From Streptomyces olivaceus (GTDB lineage: Bacteria; Actinomycetota; Actinomycetes; Streptomycetales; Streptomycetaceae), in contig NZ_JOFH01000042.1 of assembly GCF_000721235.1 (NCBI RefSeq), positions 1 to 43,409 on the forward strand: a stretch of DNA of 43,409 nucleotides, given 5' to 3'. The notes below the pieces were generated by a model. The model saw nothing but the letters and a program-made list of their open reading frames with translations. It was not told the DNA's origin and did not search any database. The translations under genes were made by a program, and so were the position numbers. Below are positions 32,515 to 41,069 of this stretch, piece by piece. Numbering within the stretch: position 1 is the stretch's first letter; every line of letters starts with the position of its first letter.

Positions 32515-33720
32515 CTACAGTACGCGGCGCGCGCCCGGCAGCCTGCGCACTCCCGCGGCGAGGAGGAACGCGGCCGGCACCGCGAGGACGGACACCGCGA
32601 GCCACAGGCCCGCCGCGGACGTGCTCCGGTCGGCCAGGGCGTACTGCACGGCGACCACCAGCGGCAGGTGGACGATGTACACGCCGTAGGAGTCCGCCGC
32701 CAGCTCCCGCGACCAGCGGGTGCCGCCGGCCGCCACCGCGCGGAAGAGCGTGAGCAGGCCGACGCACAGCGCCACGCACAGCGCGCTCTCGTACGCCGCC
32801 CACAGCGCGGCCGGCCCGTTCGCGCCGCCCGGTCCGAAGCACTCCGCGTCGGCGCCGACCGCGAACAGCACGGCCGCCCCCACCGCCCCGCCCGCCAGCC
32901 ACGCCCAGCCGACGCGGGCGTCGAAGCGGTCGAGCCAGTCGTGCCGGGAGGCGAGCAGACCGGCCGTGAAGAAGACGAGGTACTGCGGCACGCGCGCGGG
33001 CTCGACCTGCAGGAAATCCAGGACGGGCACCCACTCGTCCAGCGGGTACCGCAGCCGGACGAGGAAGGTGGCACCGGCGACGAGGACGGTCAGGGCGGCG
33101 AGCGCGAGAGGGCCGGGCGGGGGCAGGCGGCGGCGGGCCCGCGGGCGCAGCAGGCCGCCGAGGCGGCGCAGGACGACGTATACGACGGTGCAGGCGAGCA
33201 GGTTCTGGATGAACCACAGGTGCCCGAACTGCAGGTCCGGCCAGGACGGTCCGCTCCAGCCGGCCGGCCTGTCACCCAGCCCCAGGTACACGTCGGTGAA
33301 GTAGCGCGGGAAGGAGAGGGGCGGATAGCCGCGGTAGTGGACGTAGTAGGCGTACATCAGCCCCGGGACGATCGTCAGCGCGCCGACGACGACCGGGATG
33401 CCCAGCCGGACGAGCCGGCCCGTCAGGAACCGCCGGGCCCCGCGGCGCTCGTACGAGGCGGGGACGAGGACGGCGGAGACGAAGAAGAACAGGCTCATGA
33501 AGAACGCGCCGTCGACGGCCGACAACGTGGCGAGGGCCCCGGACCGCGGCTCGCCCTCGACGTACCACCAGTCGGCGGGGCCGTAGGGCTGGGCGGCGTG
33601 GTGGAGCACGACCAGCACGGTCAGCGCGACGCGCAGGTTGTCGAGCCAGTCGAGGCGGCGGCCGCCCGGCGGCCCGGAGGAGGAGGGAGGAGTGGCGGGA
33701 GGAGTATGCGATGTGTACAT
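32515..33720 (-). CDS. Membrane acyltransferase (acyltransferase-3 family)
   Basis: A 401-residue protein with about ten membrane helices and the acyltransferase-3 pattern: DWLDNLRVALTVLVVLHHAAQPYG at the first helix (catalytic-type His pair) and later HLWFIQNLLAC and YGVYIVHLPLVVAVQY. It would O-acylate a surface glycan, lipid or secondary metabolite. The ATG at 33720 lies inside the right arm of a 16-bp inverted repeat, so expression must be controlled at the start codon itself. A TetR gene lies immediately upstream on the same strand. Confidence 0.88.
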   Translation of the reverse strand: MYTSHTPPATPPSSSGPPGGRRLDWLDNLRVALTVLVVLHHAAQPYGPADWWYVEGEPRSGALATLSAVDGAFFMSLFFFVSAVLVPASYERRGARRFLTGRLVRLGIPVVVGALTIVPGLMYAYYVHYRGYPPLSFPRYFTDVYLGLGDRPAGWSGPSWPDLQFGHLWFIQNLLACTVVYVVLRRLGGLLRPRARRRLPPPGPLALAALTVLVAGATFLVRLRYPLDEWVPVLDFLQVEPARVPQYLVFFTAGLLASRHDWLDRFDARVGWAWLAGGAVGAAVLFAVGADAECFGPGGANGPAALWAAYESALCVALCVGLLTLFRAVAAGGTRWSRELAADSYGVYIVHLPLVVAVQYALADRSTSAAGLWLAVSVLAVPAAFLLAAGVRRLPGARRVL

Positions 33721-33748
33721 GTGTTGAGCATCCTCAACACATGTACAC
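33713..33748. promoter_or_regulatory. 16-bp perfect inverted repeat over acyltransferase start
   Basis: Arms at 33713-33728 (GTGTACATGTGTTGAG) and 33733-33748 are exact reverse complements with a 4-nt spacer. They fill the 40-nt gap between the TetR stop and the acyltransferase, covering its ATG. As DNA it is a strong operator; as read-through RNA it would hide the start codon. Confidence 0.85.
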
Positions 33749-33760
33749 CTTGCACTGGTG

Positions 33761-34387
33761 CTAGCCCCCCGGGCGCTCCTCCGGCGAGCCGTAGAAGCCG
33801 TGCAGGAGCAGGCGCTGGTTGGCGGCGCTGCGGTGCCGCAGGACGTCCGGGGCGAACATCGGGTCGTCCAGGTTGGGCTGCATCACCCGCTCCAGCAGCA
33901 GGGGACCGAGGATCAGGCAGAGCAGCTGGAACGGCGCCCACGCGTCGTCGGCGCCGCCGCCCCCGCCGGACGTCCCGTGCACGGCGGAGAGCCGCTCCAG
34001 CTCGGCCCGCGCCCCGCTCAGCAGCCGGCCGAACAGCTCCGCGCTGGCCTCGCTGTCCTCCAGCAGCACCTGGCGCAGATACCCCCTCAGCACCGGGTCC
34101 GCGCCGAACAGGCGGGCCGAGACCGACCCCAGGGACTCCAGCAGGCCGTCCGCCGGGTCCACGCCGGCCAGTTCGCCGCCGATCCGCTCCAGCACGTACC
34201 GGTCGACCTCCGCGCGCAGCCCGTCCTTCGAACCGAAGTGCCGGGTCACCAGCGCCGGTGAGACACCGGCCGCCGCGGCCACCGCCCGGGTCGAGGTCGC
34301 CTCGAAGCCGCGCTCGGCGAACAGTTCCAGCGCCGCGGCCCGCAGCCGCGCCCGCCCGGTCAGGTCGCTCTTCTCCACCGCCCGCAT
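33761..34387 (-). CDS. TetR-family transcriptional regulator
   Basis: A 208-residue repressor. The N-terminal HTH is at about 26-50 ([27 protein letters not shown]), followed by a ligand domain with a Gly-rich insert ([13 protein letters not shown]). It is upstream of and on the same strand as the acyltransferase, with the 16-bp repeat between them, so the acyltransferase is the natural target. The ATG at 34387 has only a weak ribosome site; a GTG three codons later is possible. Confidence 0.88.
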   Translation of the reverse strand: MRAVEKSDLTGRARLRAAALELFAERGFEATSTRAVAAAAGVSPALVTRHFGSKDGLRAEVDRYVLERIGGELAGVDPADGLLESLGSVSARLFGADPVLRGYLRQVLLEDSEASAELFGRLLSGARAELERLSAVHGTSGGGGGADDAWAPFQLLCLILGPLLLERVMQPNLDDPMFAPDVLRHRSAANQRLLLHGFYGSPEERPGG

Positions 34388-34576
34388 GCCCGCAGCGTAG
34401 TCAATCGGGGGTGGCGCGCCCCCGGTCGCGAGCCACCGGGGCGGGCTCGCGCGGCGACCGTCCGGCCCCGGAACCCTGCCCCGGCCCCCGCCGTCGTGAC
34501 AGACCCGCCATTTCGGATCTTCGCGGCGCCAGGCAGACTCTGCGCTGTAGGCCCGAAAACGGAGGATGACTCGCGC

Positions 34577-35161
34577 ATGATCACGCTCACCAAGGAAGAC
34601 GGACCCGCGGACCTGGACGGGGTCACCCACCTGTCCATCGGAGTCTCCTGGGACCCCACCGCCGGCAGCAGCGGCGGCGTGCTCGGCAAACTGCGCCGCA
34701 AGACCGGCACCGACCTCGACCTGATCGCCGTCGCCCTGCAGGGGGCCGACCCCGTGCGCCTGGCCGGGCTCGACTCGCTCGACCCCATGGGCAACGGCTC
34801 GCTGCTCCACAGCGGCGACAACCAGACCGGTCACGGCGACGGGGACGACGAAACGGTGACCGTGGAGTTCGCGCGGCTCCCGAGCGTCATCACGTCCATC
34901 GTGTTCGTCGCGGCCGCGTACAAGAAGGGCAGCAACTTCCAGAAGGCGCGCAACATCAGCTTCAAGGTGTACGACGCCACCGGCGGCAGCACCCAGCAGG
35001 TCGCCGACATCTGGCCCAGCCTGCTGAGCCAGGACAACGGCTGCGCCGTGGCCAAGGCCGTGCGCGTGGGCGGCGCCTGGAAGCTGGAGGTCATCAACGA
35101 CACCGGCAAGATCAAGCAGGGCGACGAGCACGCCCTGATGCGCTTCGCGGTCAGCAAGTAG
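34577..35161 (+). CDS. TerD-family calcium-binding stress protein
   Basis: A 194-residue TerD-domain protein. The calcium-binding stretch [12 protein letters not shown] is at residues 81-92, followed by [21 protein letters not shown]. Streptomyces TerD proteins affect differentiation and resistance to tellurite and oxidative stress. This one is alone, without terBCE genes. ATG 34577 with GGAGG upstream at 11 nt; divergent from the TetR gene. Confidence 0.93.
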   Translation: MITLTKEDGPADLDGVTHLSIGVSWDPTAGSSGGVLGKLRRKTGTDLDLIAVALQGADPVRLAGLDSLDPMGNGSLLHSGDNQTGHGDGDDETVTVEFARLPSVITSIVFVAAAYKKGSNFQKARNISFKVYDATGGSTQQVADIWPSLLSQDNGCAVAKAVRVGGAWKLEVINDTGKIKQGDEHALMRFAVSK

Positions 35162-35209
35162 CCGAGCGGCGGGGGGGCAGAAGTGTAGGGCCGGGGGGGG
35201 CGCCTCCCC

Positions 35210-35863
35210 TCAGCCGGTCAGGCCGAGTTCCCCCGCGCGCACCCCGGCCTGGAAGCGCGACCCGGCGTCGAGCGCGGCGAGCAGTTCGGCGACCCGGCGC
35301 CGGTAGGTGCGCAGCGACATCCCCAGCTCCCGCGCGGCGGCCTCGTCGGTGGCGCCGGAGCCCAGCGCCCGCAGCACCGCCCGGCTGCCTTCGTCGAGGT
35401 GGGGCTGCTCGCCCCGCAGGAAGGACGCCAGGTCGGTGGCCGCCTCCCAGGCCGCCTCGAACAGGGCGTACACCCCGCCGACCACGGCGGGTTCGGTGGT
35501 CACCGTGTACGCGCGGCCGGTGGGCGCGTCGGCCCCGGCGAGGATCGCGTACCGGCGGTCCATGACGATCGTCTCGTGCGGCAGGGCGCCCGCGGCGATA
35601 CGCACCTGGGCGCCGGAACCGGCCAGCTCGACGAGTCCCTGGCGGCTCTCCTCGCCGACCAGCGCGGTCGGGCTGAACAGCTTGCGCACCCGCCGCACGC
35701 GGCTGGCCCGCACCCGGGCGCGGGCCGTCTCCTGGGAGCGGGGGCGGGGCCAGGTGTCGAGGTCGCGGGCGGCGCACACGAACTCCTCGGTGACCGATGA
35801 GAACAGGTGCCCGGCCCGGGCCAGAAGGTCCAGCTCTCCGTGGATCGTCACGCTCTCTGCCAT
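35210..35863 (-). CDS. LuxR-type HTH regulator
   Basis: A 217-residue regulator. The N-terminal part (about 1-145) resembles the TrmB/PLD-like sensor found in orphan Streptomyces LuxR proteins. The C-terminal HTH (about 155-205: RAVLRALGSGATDEAAARELGMSLRTYRRRVAELLAAL) has a Tyr-Arg-Arg-Arg recognition helix. It is divergent from an aldo/keto reductase, and the shared upstream region holds five 23-bp tandem repeats that could be its binding sites. Confidence 0.88.
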   Translation of the reverse strand: MAESVTIHGELDLLARAGHLFSSVTEEFVCAARDLDTWPRPRSQETARARVRASRVRRVRKLFSPTALVGEESRQGLVELAGSGAQVRIAAGALPHETIVMDRRYAILAGADAPTGRAYTVTTEPAVVGGVYALFEAAWEAATDLASFLRGEQPHLDEGSRAVLRALGSGATDEAAARELGMSLRTYRRRVAELLAALDAGSRFQAGVRAGELGLTG

Positions 35864-35937
35864 ACGGCCATTGTCACCCCGCGGCGTGTCGGCGCGCCCC
35901 GCGATCGGGGGCCCAGCGATCGGCGGGGTCCCGGACC

Positions 35938-36052
35938 GGCGCACCAGGGCCACGGAGAGGGGCGCACCCGCGCTACGGGGACGGGCACGTGCGCGCCACG
36001 GGGTCGGGCGCACCCTCGCCACGGGGACGGGCGCACCCTCGCCACGGGGACG
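35938..36052. repeat. Five 23-bp tandem repeats in a divergent promoter
   Basis: Five contiguous 23-bp units start at 35938, 35961, 35984, 36007 and 36030. The consensus begins GGCGCACCC and ends CCACGGGGACG; units four and five are identical. The block sits between the LuxR-type gene and the aldo/keto reductase. Confidence 0.9.
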
Positions 36053-36144
36053 GGGACACCGCCCCGCTCCCCTCCCCACCGCGGGTTTGGCAGCAAGTTG
36101 CCAGGGGTTCGCGGAGGCGGGGCCGGGGCTCGCAGGGTGAGGGC

Positions 36145-37002
36145 ATGAGCAACGACTTCCGCCTCGGCGGCGACCTCCCCATCCACCGGCTCGGCTTCGG
36201 AGCCATGCGCCTGTCCGCCAACGGCTTCCACGGCCCGGCCCGCGACCCGGAGACCGGACGCGCCGTACTGCGCCGTGCCGTGGAGCTGGGTGTGAACCAC
36301 ATCGACACCGCGGGCTTCTACACCAGCGACGACGGCACCGTCCGCGCCAACGACCTGATCCGGCAGGCCCTGCACCCCTACCCGGAGGGACTGGTCGTCG
36401 CGACCAAGGTCGGCCCGGTGCGCACAGCCGACGGCGGCGCCGAGGCGACCACCGATCCGGCCGCCCTGCGTCCGATGGTCGAGGAGAACCTGGAGGCCCT
36501 CGGCCTCGACCGCCTCGACCTGGTCTACTTCCGCGCCGGGGGCATGGGCCCCGCCCCGCGCGGCGAGTCCGTCGCCGCGCGTTTCGAGGCGCTGGCGGCG
36601 CTGCGCGAGGAGGGCCTGATCCGGCACCTGGGCCTGAGCCACGTGGACGCCGGGCACCTCGCCGAGGCCCGGGCGATCGCGCCCGTCGCGGCCGTGCAGA
36701 ACCACTTCCACGCCGGCAACCGCGACGACGCGGAGGTACTCGCGGCCTGCGAGGAGGCGGGCATCGCCTATGTGCCGTACTTCCCGCTGGGCGGCGGCCT
36801 GAGCGACATCCGCGAGGACCGGATCGCCCGGGTCGCCGACCGGCACGGGGCCACGGCCCAGCAGATCGCCCTCGCCTGGCTGCTCGCGTCCTCCCCCGTG
36901 ACCCTGGCCATCCCGGGCACCGGCTCGCCGGCCCACCTGGAGGAGAACGTGGCCGCCGGGTCGATCGACCTCACCGCGGAGGACATCGCCGACCTGACAT
37001 GA
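36145..37002 (+). CDS. Aldo/keto reductase
   Basis: A 285-residue TIM-barrel oxidoreductase. Catalytic Asp54 and Tyr59 (HIDTAGFY) and Lys88 (VATKVG) are present. The usual catalytic His at the end of strand four is replaced: the sequence reads LVYFRAGG with Arg130. The C-terminal NADPH segment (LAIPGTGSPAHLEENV) is intact. The ATG at 36145 follows GTGAGGGC. It is likely regulated through the 23-bp repeats shared with the divergent LuxR-type gene. Substrate unknown. Confidence 0.9.
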   Translation: MSNDFRLGGDLPIHRLGFGAMRLSANGFHGPARDPETGRAVLRRAVELGVNHIDTAGFYTSDDGTVRANDLIRQALHPYPEGLVVATKVGPVRTADGGAEATTDPAALRPMVEENLEALGLDRLDLVYFRAGGMGPAPRGESVAARFEALAALREEGLIRHLGLSHVDAGHLAEARAIAPVAAVQNHFHAGNRDDAEVLAACEEAGIAYVPYFPLGGGLSDIREDRIARVADRHGATAQQIALAWLLASSPVTLAIPGTGSPAHLEENVAAGSIDLTAEDIADLT

Positions 37003-37200
37003 CGCGGCCCACTCCGGCGATCCGGCCGCTCTGACGATCCGACCAGCGGATTGTCACCAGAGCCTGCCCGGTCACGGCGTGCTACTGTCGACGGAAGTTG
37101 CAGTTGTGGTTGCCTGAAGGTTTTTTCCGACGGGGTGATCATTACGGCGACCGGAGTCCGCACAGGGTGGGCTCCGAGCACCGTACCGAAGGAGAAAAAC

Positions 37201-37404
37201 ATGGCATCCGGCACCGTGAAGTGGTTCAACTCGGAAAAGGGCTTCGGCTTCATCGAGCAGGACGGCGGCGGCCCCGACGTCTTCGCCCACTACTCGAACA
37301 TCGCCGCCCAGGGCTTCCGTGAGCTCCTCGAGGGCCAGAAGGTGACCTTCGACATCGCGCAGGGCCAGAAGGGCCCGACGGCCGAGAACATCGTCGTCGC
37401 CTGA
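37201..37404 (+). CDS. Cold-shock protein, CspA family
   Basis: A 67-residue single OB-fold RNA chaperone. RNP1 is KGFGFIE and RNP2 VFAHYS, with the typical [17 protein letters not shown] start. The ATG at 37201 has a GAAGGAGA site. A leader of perhaps 100 nt (about 37085-37200) precedes it, including a T-run near 37120; cold-shock genes often have regulatory leaders. It lies upstream of a DEAD-box helicase, a known partner type in cold adaptation. Confidence 0.96.
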   Translation: MASGTVKWFNSEKGFGFIEQDGGGPDVFAHYSNIAAQGFRELLEGQKVTFDIAQGQKGPTAENIVVA

Positions 37405-37435
37405 CGCTCACGACGCGCTCTCACACGTCGCAGTA

Positions 37436-37463
37436 GGGGCCCGCACCTCGGGGTGCGGGCCCT
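37436..37463 (+). terminator. Terminator after the cold-shock gene
   Basis: An 11-bp perfect stem (37437-37447 and 37452-37462, plus a G-U) with a TCGG tetraloop. A T-rich run follows some 20 nt later. Confidence 0.85.
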
Positions 37464-37607
37464 CACTCGCGTTTCTCTCTTTTTCTCCACCCGACATTCC
37501 CCTCCGGTCCCCCGGCCAGTACGTCCTCGACGACGACTGCGCCGACAGCGACCGGATCCGGCTCGTTCTTGCGATTCCCTGCGCATCTCCTCAGCCGCGG
37601 GCTCCCT

Positions 37608-37641
37608 TGATACGCGCCGTCCCGTGATACGCGCCCTCCCG
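37608..37641. repeat. 17-bp tandem direct repeat upstream of helicase
   Basis: Two adjacent copies of TGATACGCGCC(G/C)TCCCG (37608-37624 and 37625-37641) end 32 nt before the helicase start, in its promoter or leader. Confidence 0.8.
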
Positions 37642-37673
37642 CCGTATCGCTCGCCGTACGAGGAAGGTTCCGC

Positions 37674-39278
37674 ATGGACCGCGCACGCTCCAACGACCAC
37701 AGGCGCTCCGGCGGCGGTCCCCGCCGCTCCCGGGCCGCAGGCCGCTCCCAGAATCCCGGCCGCTCCCAGAACTCCGGGCGCCGGACGGCACCCGCTCCCC
37801 AGGGCGGCGAGTTCGCCCTGCCGAAGACCGTCACGCCGGCCCTGCCCGCCGTCGAGGCGTTCGCCGACCTCGACCTGCCGCCCCGGCTGCTGGCCGCGCT
37901 GGGCACCGAGGGTGTGACCGTGCCGTTCCCGATCCAGGCCGCGACCCTGCCGAACTCCCTGGCCGGCCGCGACGTCCTCGGCCGCGGCCGCACCGGCTCC
38001 GGCAAGACGCTCGCCTTCGGCCTCGCCCTGCTGGCCCGTACCGCCGGCCGGCGCGCCGAGCCGCGGCGCCCGCTCGCCCTGGTCCTCGTCCCCACCCGCG
38101 AGCTGGCCCAGCAGGTCACCGACGCGCTCACCCCGTACGCCCGCGCCGTGGGCCTGCGCTCGGCCACCGTGGTCGGCGGCATGTCGATCGGCCGGCAGGC
38201 CGGCGCGCTGCGGTCCGGCGCGGAGGTCGTCGTCGCGACGCCCGGACGCCTCAAGGACCTCATCGACCGGGGCGACTGCCACCTCGGAGACGTCGCCGTC
38301 AGCGTCCTCGACGAGGCCGACCAGATGACCGACATGGGCTTCATGCCGCAGGTCACCGCCCTGCTCGACCAGGTACGTCCGGACGGGCAGCGGATGCTGT
38401 TCTCGGCCACCCTGGACCGCAACGTCGACCGGCTGGTCCGGCGCTACCTCACGGACCCCGTGGTGCACTCCGTCGACCCGTCGGCCGGTGCCGTCACCAC
38501 GATGGAGCACCACGTGCTGCACGTCCACGAGGAGGACAAGCAGCAGGCGACGATCGAGATCGCGGCGCGCGACGGCCGGGTCATCATGTTCCTGGACACC
38601 AAGCACCGGGTGGACCGGCTGGTGAAGCACCTGCTCAAGAGCGGGGTGCGCGCCGCGGGCCTGCACGGCGGCAAGTCCCAGCCGCAGCGCACCCGCACCC
38701 TGACCCAGTTCAAGGACGGGCAGGTGACGGCGCTGGTGGCGACCAACGTCGCGGCGCGCGGCATCCACGTCGACAACCTCGACCTGGTCGTCAACGTGGA
38801 CCCGCCCGGCGACCACAAGGACTACCTGCACCGGGGCGGCCGCACGGCGCGGGCCGGCGAGTCCGGCACCGTCGTCACTCTGGTCACCCCGGACCAGCGG
38901 CGCGAGATGACCCGGCTGATGGCCTTGGCCGGTATCACCCCGCAGGTCACCCCGGTCCGCTCGGGCGAGGCGGAGCTGTCCCGCATCACCGGCGCGCAGG
39001 CTCCCTCCGGCGTTCCCGTCGTCATCACCGTCCCGGTCGTGGAGCAGCGCACCCGGCGCACCGCGTCCGGCGGTGCGTCCTCCGGCGGCGGTGCCTCCTC
39101 CCGCGGGCGCCGGGGACGCGGCGGGCAGGGCCGCGGCGGGCAGGGCGGCGGCACGGCCCAGAGCCGCGGCACCGCACAGCCCCGTACCGGCCAGGGCCGC
39201 GGCACCCAGGGCCGGCCCGCGGGCGAGGCCCCGCGCCGCAGGCCCCGCCGCCAGTCCGCCGGCGGATCGGCTGCCTGA
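37674..39278 (+). CDS. DEAD-box RNA helicase
   Basis: A 534-residue ATP-dependent RNA helicase. Motifs in order: Q-motif region PFPIQAATLP (84-93), motif I GRTGSGKT (105-112), PTRELA, TPGR, DEAD at about 213-216, SAT near 244, and HRGGRTARAG near 386. The tails are basic: an Arg/Ser/Gly N-terminus and an RGG-rich C-terminus (RGRRGRGGQGRGGQGGG) that binds RNA. The start is at 37674 with AGGAAGG. Its position after cspA suggests a role in cold or ribosome assembly. Confidence 0.95.
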   Translation: MDRARSNDHRRSGGGPRRSRAAGRSQNPGRSQNSGRRTAPAPQGGEFALPKTVTPALPAVEAFADLDLPPRLLAALGTEGVTVPFPIQAATLPNSLAGRDVLGRGRTGSGKTLAFGLALLARTAGRRAEPRRPLALVLVPTRELAQQVTDALTPYARAVGLRSATVVGGMSIGRQAGALRSGAEVVVATPGRLKDLIDRGDCHLGDVAVSVLDEADQMTDMGFMPQVTALLDQVRPDGQRMLFSATLDRNVDRLVRRYLTDPVVHSVDPSAGAVTTMEHHVLHVHEEDKQQATIEIAARDGRVIMFLDTKHRVDRLVKHLLKSGVRAAGLHGGKSQPQRTRTLTQFKDGQVTALVATNVAARGIHVDNLDLVVNVDPPGDHKDYLHRGGRTARAGESGTVVTLVTPDQRREMTRLMALAGITPQVTPVRSGEAELSRITGAQAPSGVPVVITVPVVEQRTRRTASGGASSGGGASSRGRRGRGGQGRGGQGGGTAQSRGTAQPRTGQGRGTQGRPAGEAPRRRPRRQSAGGSAA

Positions 39279-39392
39279 CCCGCCGCGTACGCAGCCCTTG
39301 TTCCACCCCCCCGCGTTCCACCTCTCCCCGGCGGCCGTACGGACGCCGGTGAACGGCGGCCCGTGCCGCCCCGTCCCCCTTGTGGAGGCATC

Positions 39393-39758
39393 ATGCGCTG
39401 TGTCATCGCCCGGTACCCGTTCGACCTCACCAAGGGCGGGGTGCTGGACTCGATGAAGGGGATCACGCCCGAGCCCGTCACGGGCGAGTCCGTGACGATC
39501 GGCCGTCGCCGCTACCCCGTCAAGCAGGTGGGCGAGGTCGTCACCCGGCAGGACCGCCGCGACTTCTCCGGCGGCGAGGTGACCCGGGCCATGACGCGTC
39601 TCGGCTTCACCTGCCACCCCGCCCCCGGTGCCGAACCCGCGCCCGGGCCGGCCGCCACGCCCGTCGAGACCGCGTCCGCGCTGCTCGGCGGTGCCGCGCT
39701 CGACCCCGCCTTCGACACCGCGCTCAACCCCGCGCTCAACCCGCCTCAGGACGCCTGA
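39393..39758 (+). CDS. SCO5918-like conserved protein
   Basis: A 121-residue protein. Residues 1-75 (MRCVIARYPFDLTKGGVLDSMKG, VTIGRRRYPVKQVGEVVTRQDRRDFS) match a conserved Streptomyces protein I recall as the SCO5918 family, found beside the same helicase and cold-shock genes. The C-terminal 45 residues are a low-complexity Ala/Pro tail with ALDPA/ALNPA repeats. The ATG at 39393 is preceded by GGAGG. Function unknown; conserved linkage suggests a cold- or RNA-related role. Confidence 0.8.
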   Translation: MRCVIARYPFDLTKGGVLDSMKGITPEPVTGESVTIGRRRYPVKQVGEVVTRQDRRDFSGGEVTRAMTRLGFTCHPAPGAEPAPGPAATPVETASALLGGAALDPAFDTALNPALNPPQDA

Positions 39759-39784
39759 GGCCGGGGGCGGGGCCGGACACGCAG

Positions 39785-39820
39785 GACGGCCGAGTGGGAT
39801 CGGCGTCCCACTCGGCCGTC
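39785..39820. terminator. Bidirectional terminator
   Basis: A perfect 15-bp stem (39785-39799 and 39806-39820) with a 6-nt loop lies between the SCO5918-like gene and the convergent anti-sigma candidate. Confidence 0.85.
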
Positions 39821-39836
39821 GGCACCGCGTGACGGA

Positions 39837-40532
39837 TCAGCGCTCCGTCGCAGCGGCGGCCCCGCGCTCCGCCGTCGGCGTGGGCACGGATTCACGGCGG
39901 GTGCCCGGTGTCTCGTCTCCGGGTACCCGCCGTTCGGCGTCCTGCGCGGTGCTCGGGCGGTCCAACCGCTCGGCGTCGGGGGCCGACGGGGTGGGGTCCG
40001 AGCGCTCCGTGCGGCCCGGGTCCGGGGACGGCCGGAGGGGGATCTCGCTGGGAGTTCGCGCAGGGTCGCTGGGCGCCGGACTCGGTGCGGACGTCGGCGG
40101 CCGGGTCTCGGAGCCGGACGGCGCCGGAGCCAGCGGTGTCGTGGGACGCGTGGGCTGCGCGGGGGCCGCCCAGTGCAGGGGCAGCGCGATCAGGGCTGCG
40201 GCGGCAGCGGTCGCCGCGGCGCCGGCGGCGGCCCGCAGCAGGCGCCGGCGGGAGGCCGCCCGGCGGATCTCCCGGTAGCGGCCGGGCGGCGGGCCCAGGA
40301 AGTCGGCGCCCGGACGCAGTACGACCAGCAGCGGATCGTCGGCTTCGGCATCGGCGCCGCACTCGGAGCCCGACTCGTCGTGCTCCCACCGGCCGTGCCG
40401 GTCGCCTCGGTCATCCCGGTCATCCCGGTCGTGCCGGTCGTGCCGGTCGCCCGAACCGCGCCAGTGGGCTTCGTCGCGCCCGCCGTTCCGGTCGTCCTGC
40501 CCGTCGGGCCCGTCCTCACGGTGTGTGGTCAA
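39837..40532 (-). CDS. Probable membrane anti-sigma factor
   Basis: A 231-residue protein. The N-terminal 65 residues are dominated by His/Asp/Arg repeats (DRHDRHDRDDRDDRGDRHG), then LVVLRPGADFLGPPPGRYREIRRAASRRR, one membrane helix at about 99-121, and a long Pro/Ser/Glu-rich extracellular tail. Its TTG start lies inside the end of the ECF sigma gene with a GAGGAG site, so it is translationally coupled. Position, size and topology fit an anti-sigma factor, but no zinc anti-sigma (HxxxCxxC) motif is present. Confidence 0.65.
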   Translation of the reverse strand: MTTHREDGPDGQDDRNGGRDEAHWRGSGDRHDRHDRDDRDDRGDRHGRWEHDESGSECGADAEADDPLLVVLRPGADFLGPPPGRYREIRRAASRRRLLRAAAGAAATAAAAALIALPLHWAAPAQPTRPTTPLAPAPSGSETRPPTSAPSPAPSDPARTPSEIPLRPSPDPGRTERSDPTPSAPDAERLDRPSTAQDAERRVPGDETPGTRRESVPTPTAERGAAAATER

Positions 40533-41007
40533 GGCTTCTCCTCAGGTGGACGCGGAGCAGTTCGCGGGCCGCGTGGAGGTCGGCCTTGACGGTTCCTTCC
40601 TTGCGTCCGGTCAGCACGGACACCTCCCGGATCGGCATGTCGGCGTAGTAGTGGAGCAGGATCGGCACCCGCAGCCGCTCCGGCAGGGACTGCACGAGCA
40701 TCCGCACCGACGGGTCGGCCTGCTCGGCGTGCGGACGCACCGCGACCTCCGCGGTGACCCGGCGCACCGCCCGGCGCTCGCGCTCCATTTTGCGCCAGTG
40801 GTCGCGGACCAGGTTGGCGGCGGTGACGTAGAGGAAGCCGCGGGGCTCCTCCACGGACGTCCAGCGGGCCCAGAGCCGGGTGAACGCCTCGGAGGCGATC
40901 TCGTGCGCCGTCCCGTCGTCGTCGACGAGACGGCGGCACCAGCCGGCGAGGCGCGGATACAGGGCGGCGAACAGTTCGGACGCCGCCCTGTCACGGGACC
41001 GTTTCAA
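40516..41007 (-). CDS. ECF-family RNA polymerase sigma factor
   Basis: A 163-residue group 4 sigma factor. Region 2 spans about 10-75 (FAALYPRLAGWCRRLVDDDGTAHEIASEAFTRLW) and region 4 about 105-155 (SLPERLRVPILLHYYADMPIREVSVLTGRKEGTVKADLHAAREL). The start is a TTG at 41007 preceded by GGAGAGCG; it is in frame and well spaced, while the nearby ATG at 41017 is out of frame. The downstream coupled membrane protein is its likely regulator. Confidence 0.93.
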   Translation of the reverse strand: MKRSRDRAASELFAALYPRLAGWCRRLVDDDGTAHEIASEAFTRLWARWTSVEEPRGFLYVTAANLVRDHWRKMERERRAVRRVTAEVAVRPHAEQADPSVRMLVQSLPERLRVPILLHYYADMPIREVSVLTGRKEGTVKADLHAARELLRVHLRRSLDHTP

Positions 41008-41069
41008 CGCTCTCCATGGTCGTGAGGGTATGCCGTGTGCGGCACGGCCGGTCGGGAGGCCGCGGGACG

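Noticed and set aside
35938..36052. 23-bp repeats as a possible CRISPR array
   Set aside because: The units are directly adjacent with no spacers and no cas genes are present.
37290..39617. 775-codon open frame antisense to cspA, the helicase and the SCO5918-like gene
   Set aside because: Low-complexity Gly/Ala/Arg text with no domain; it is the complement of well-supported genes.
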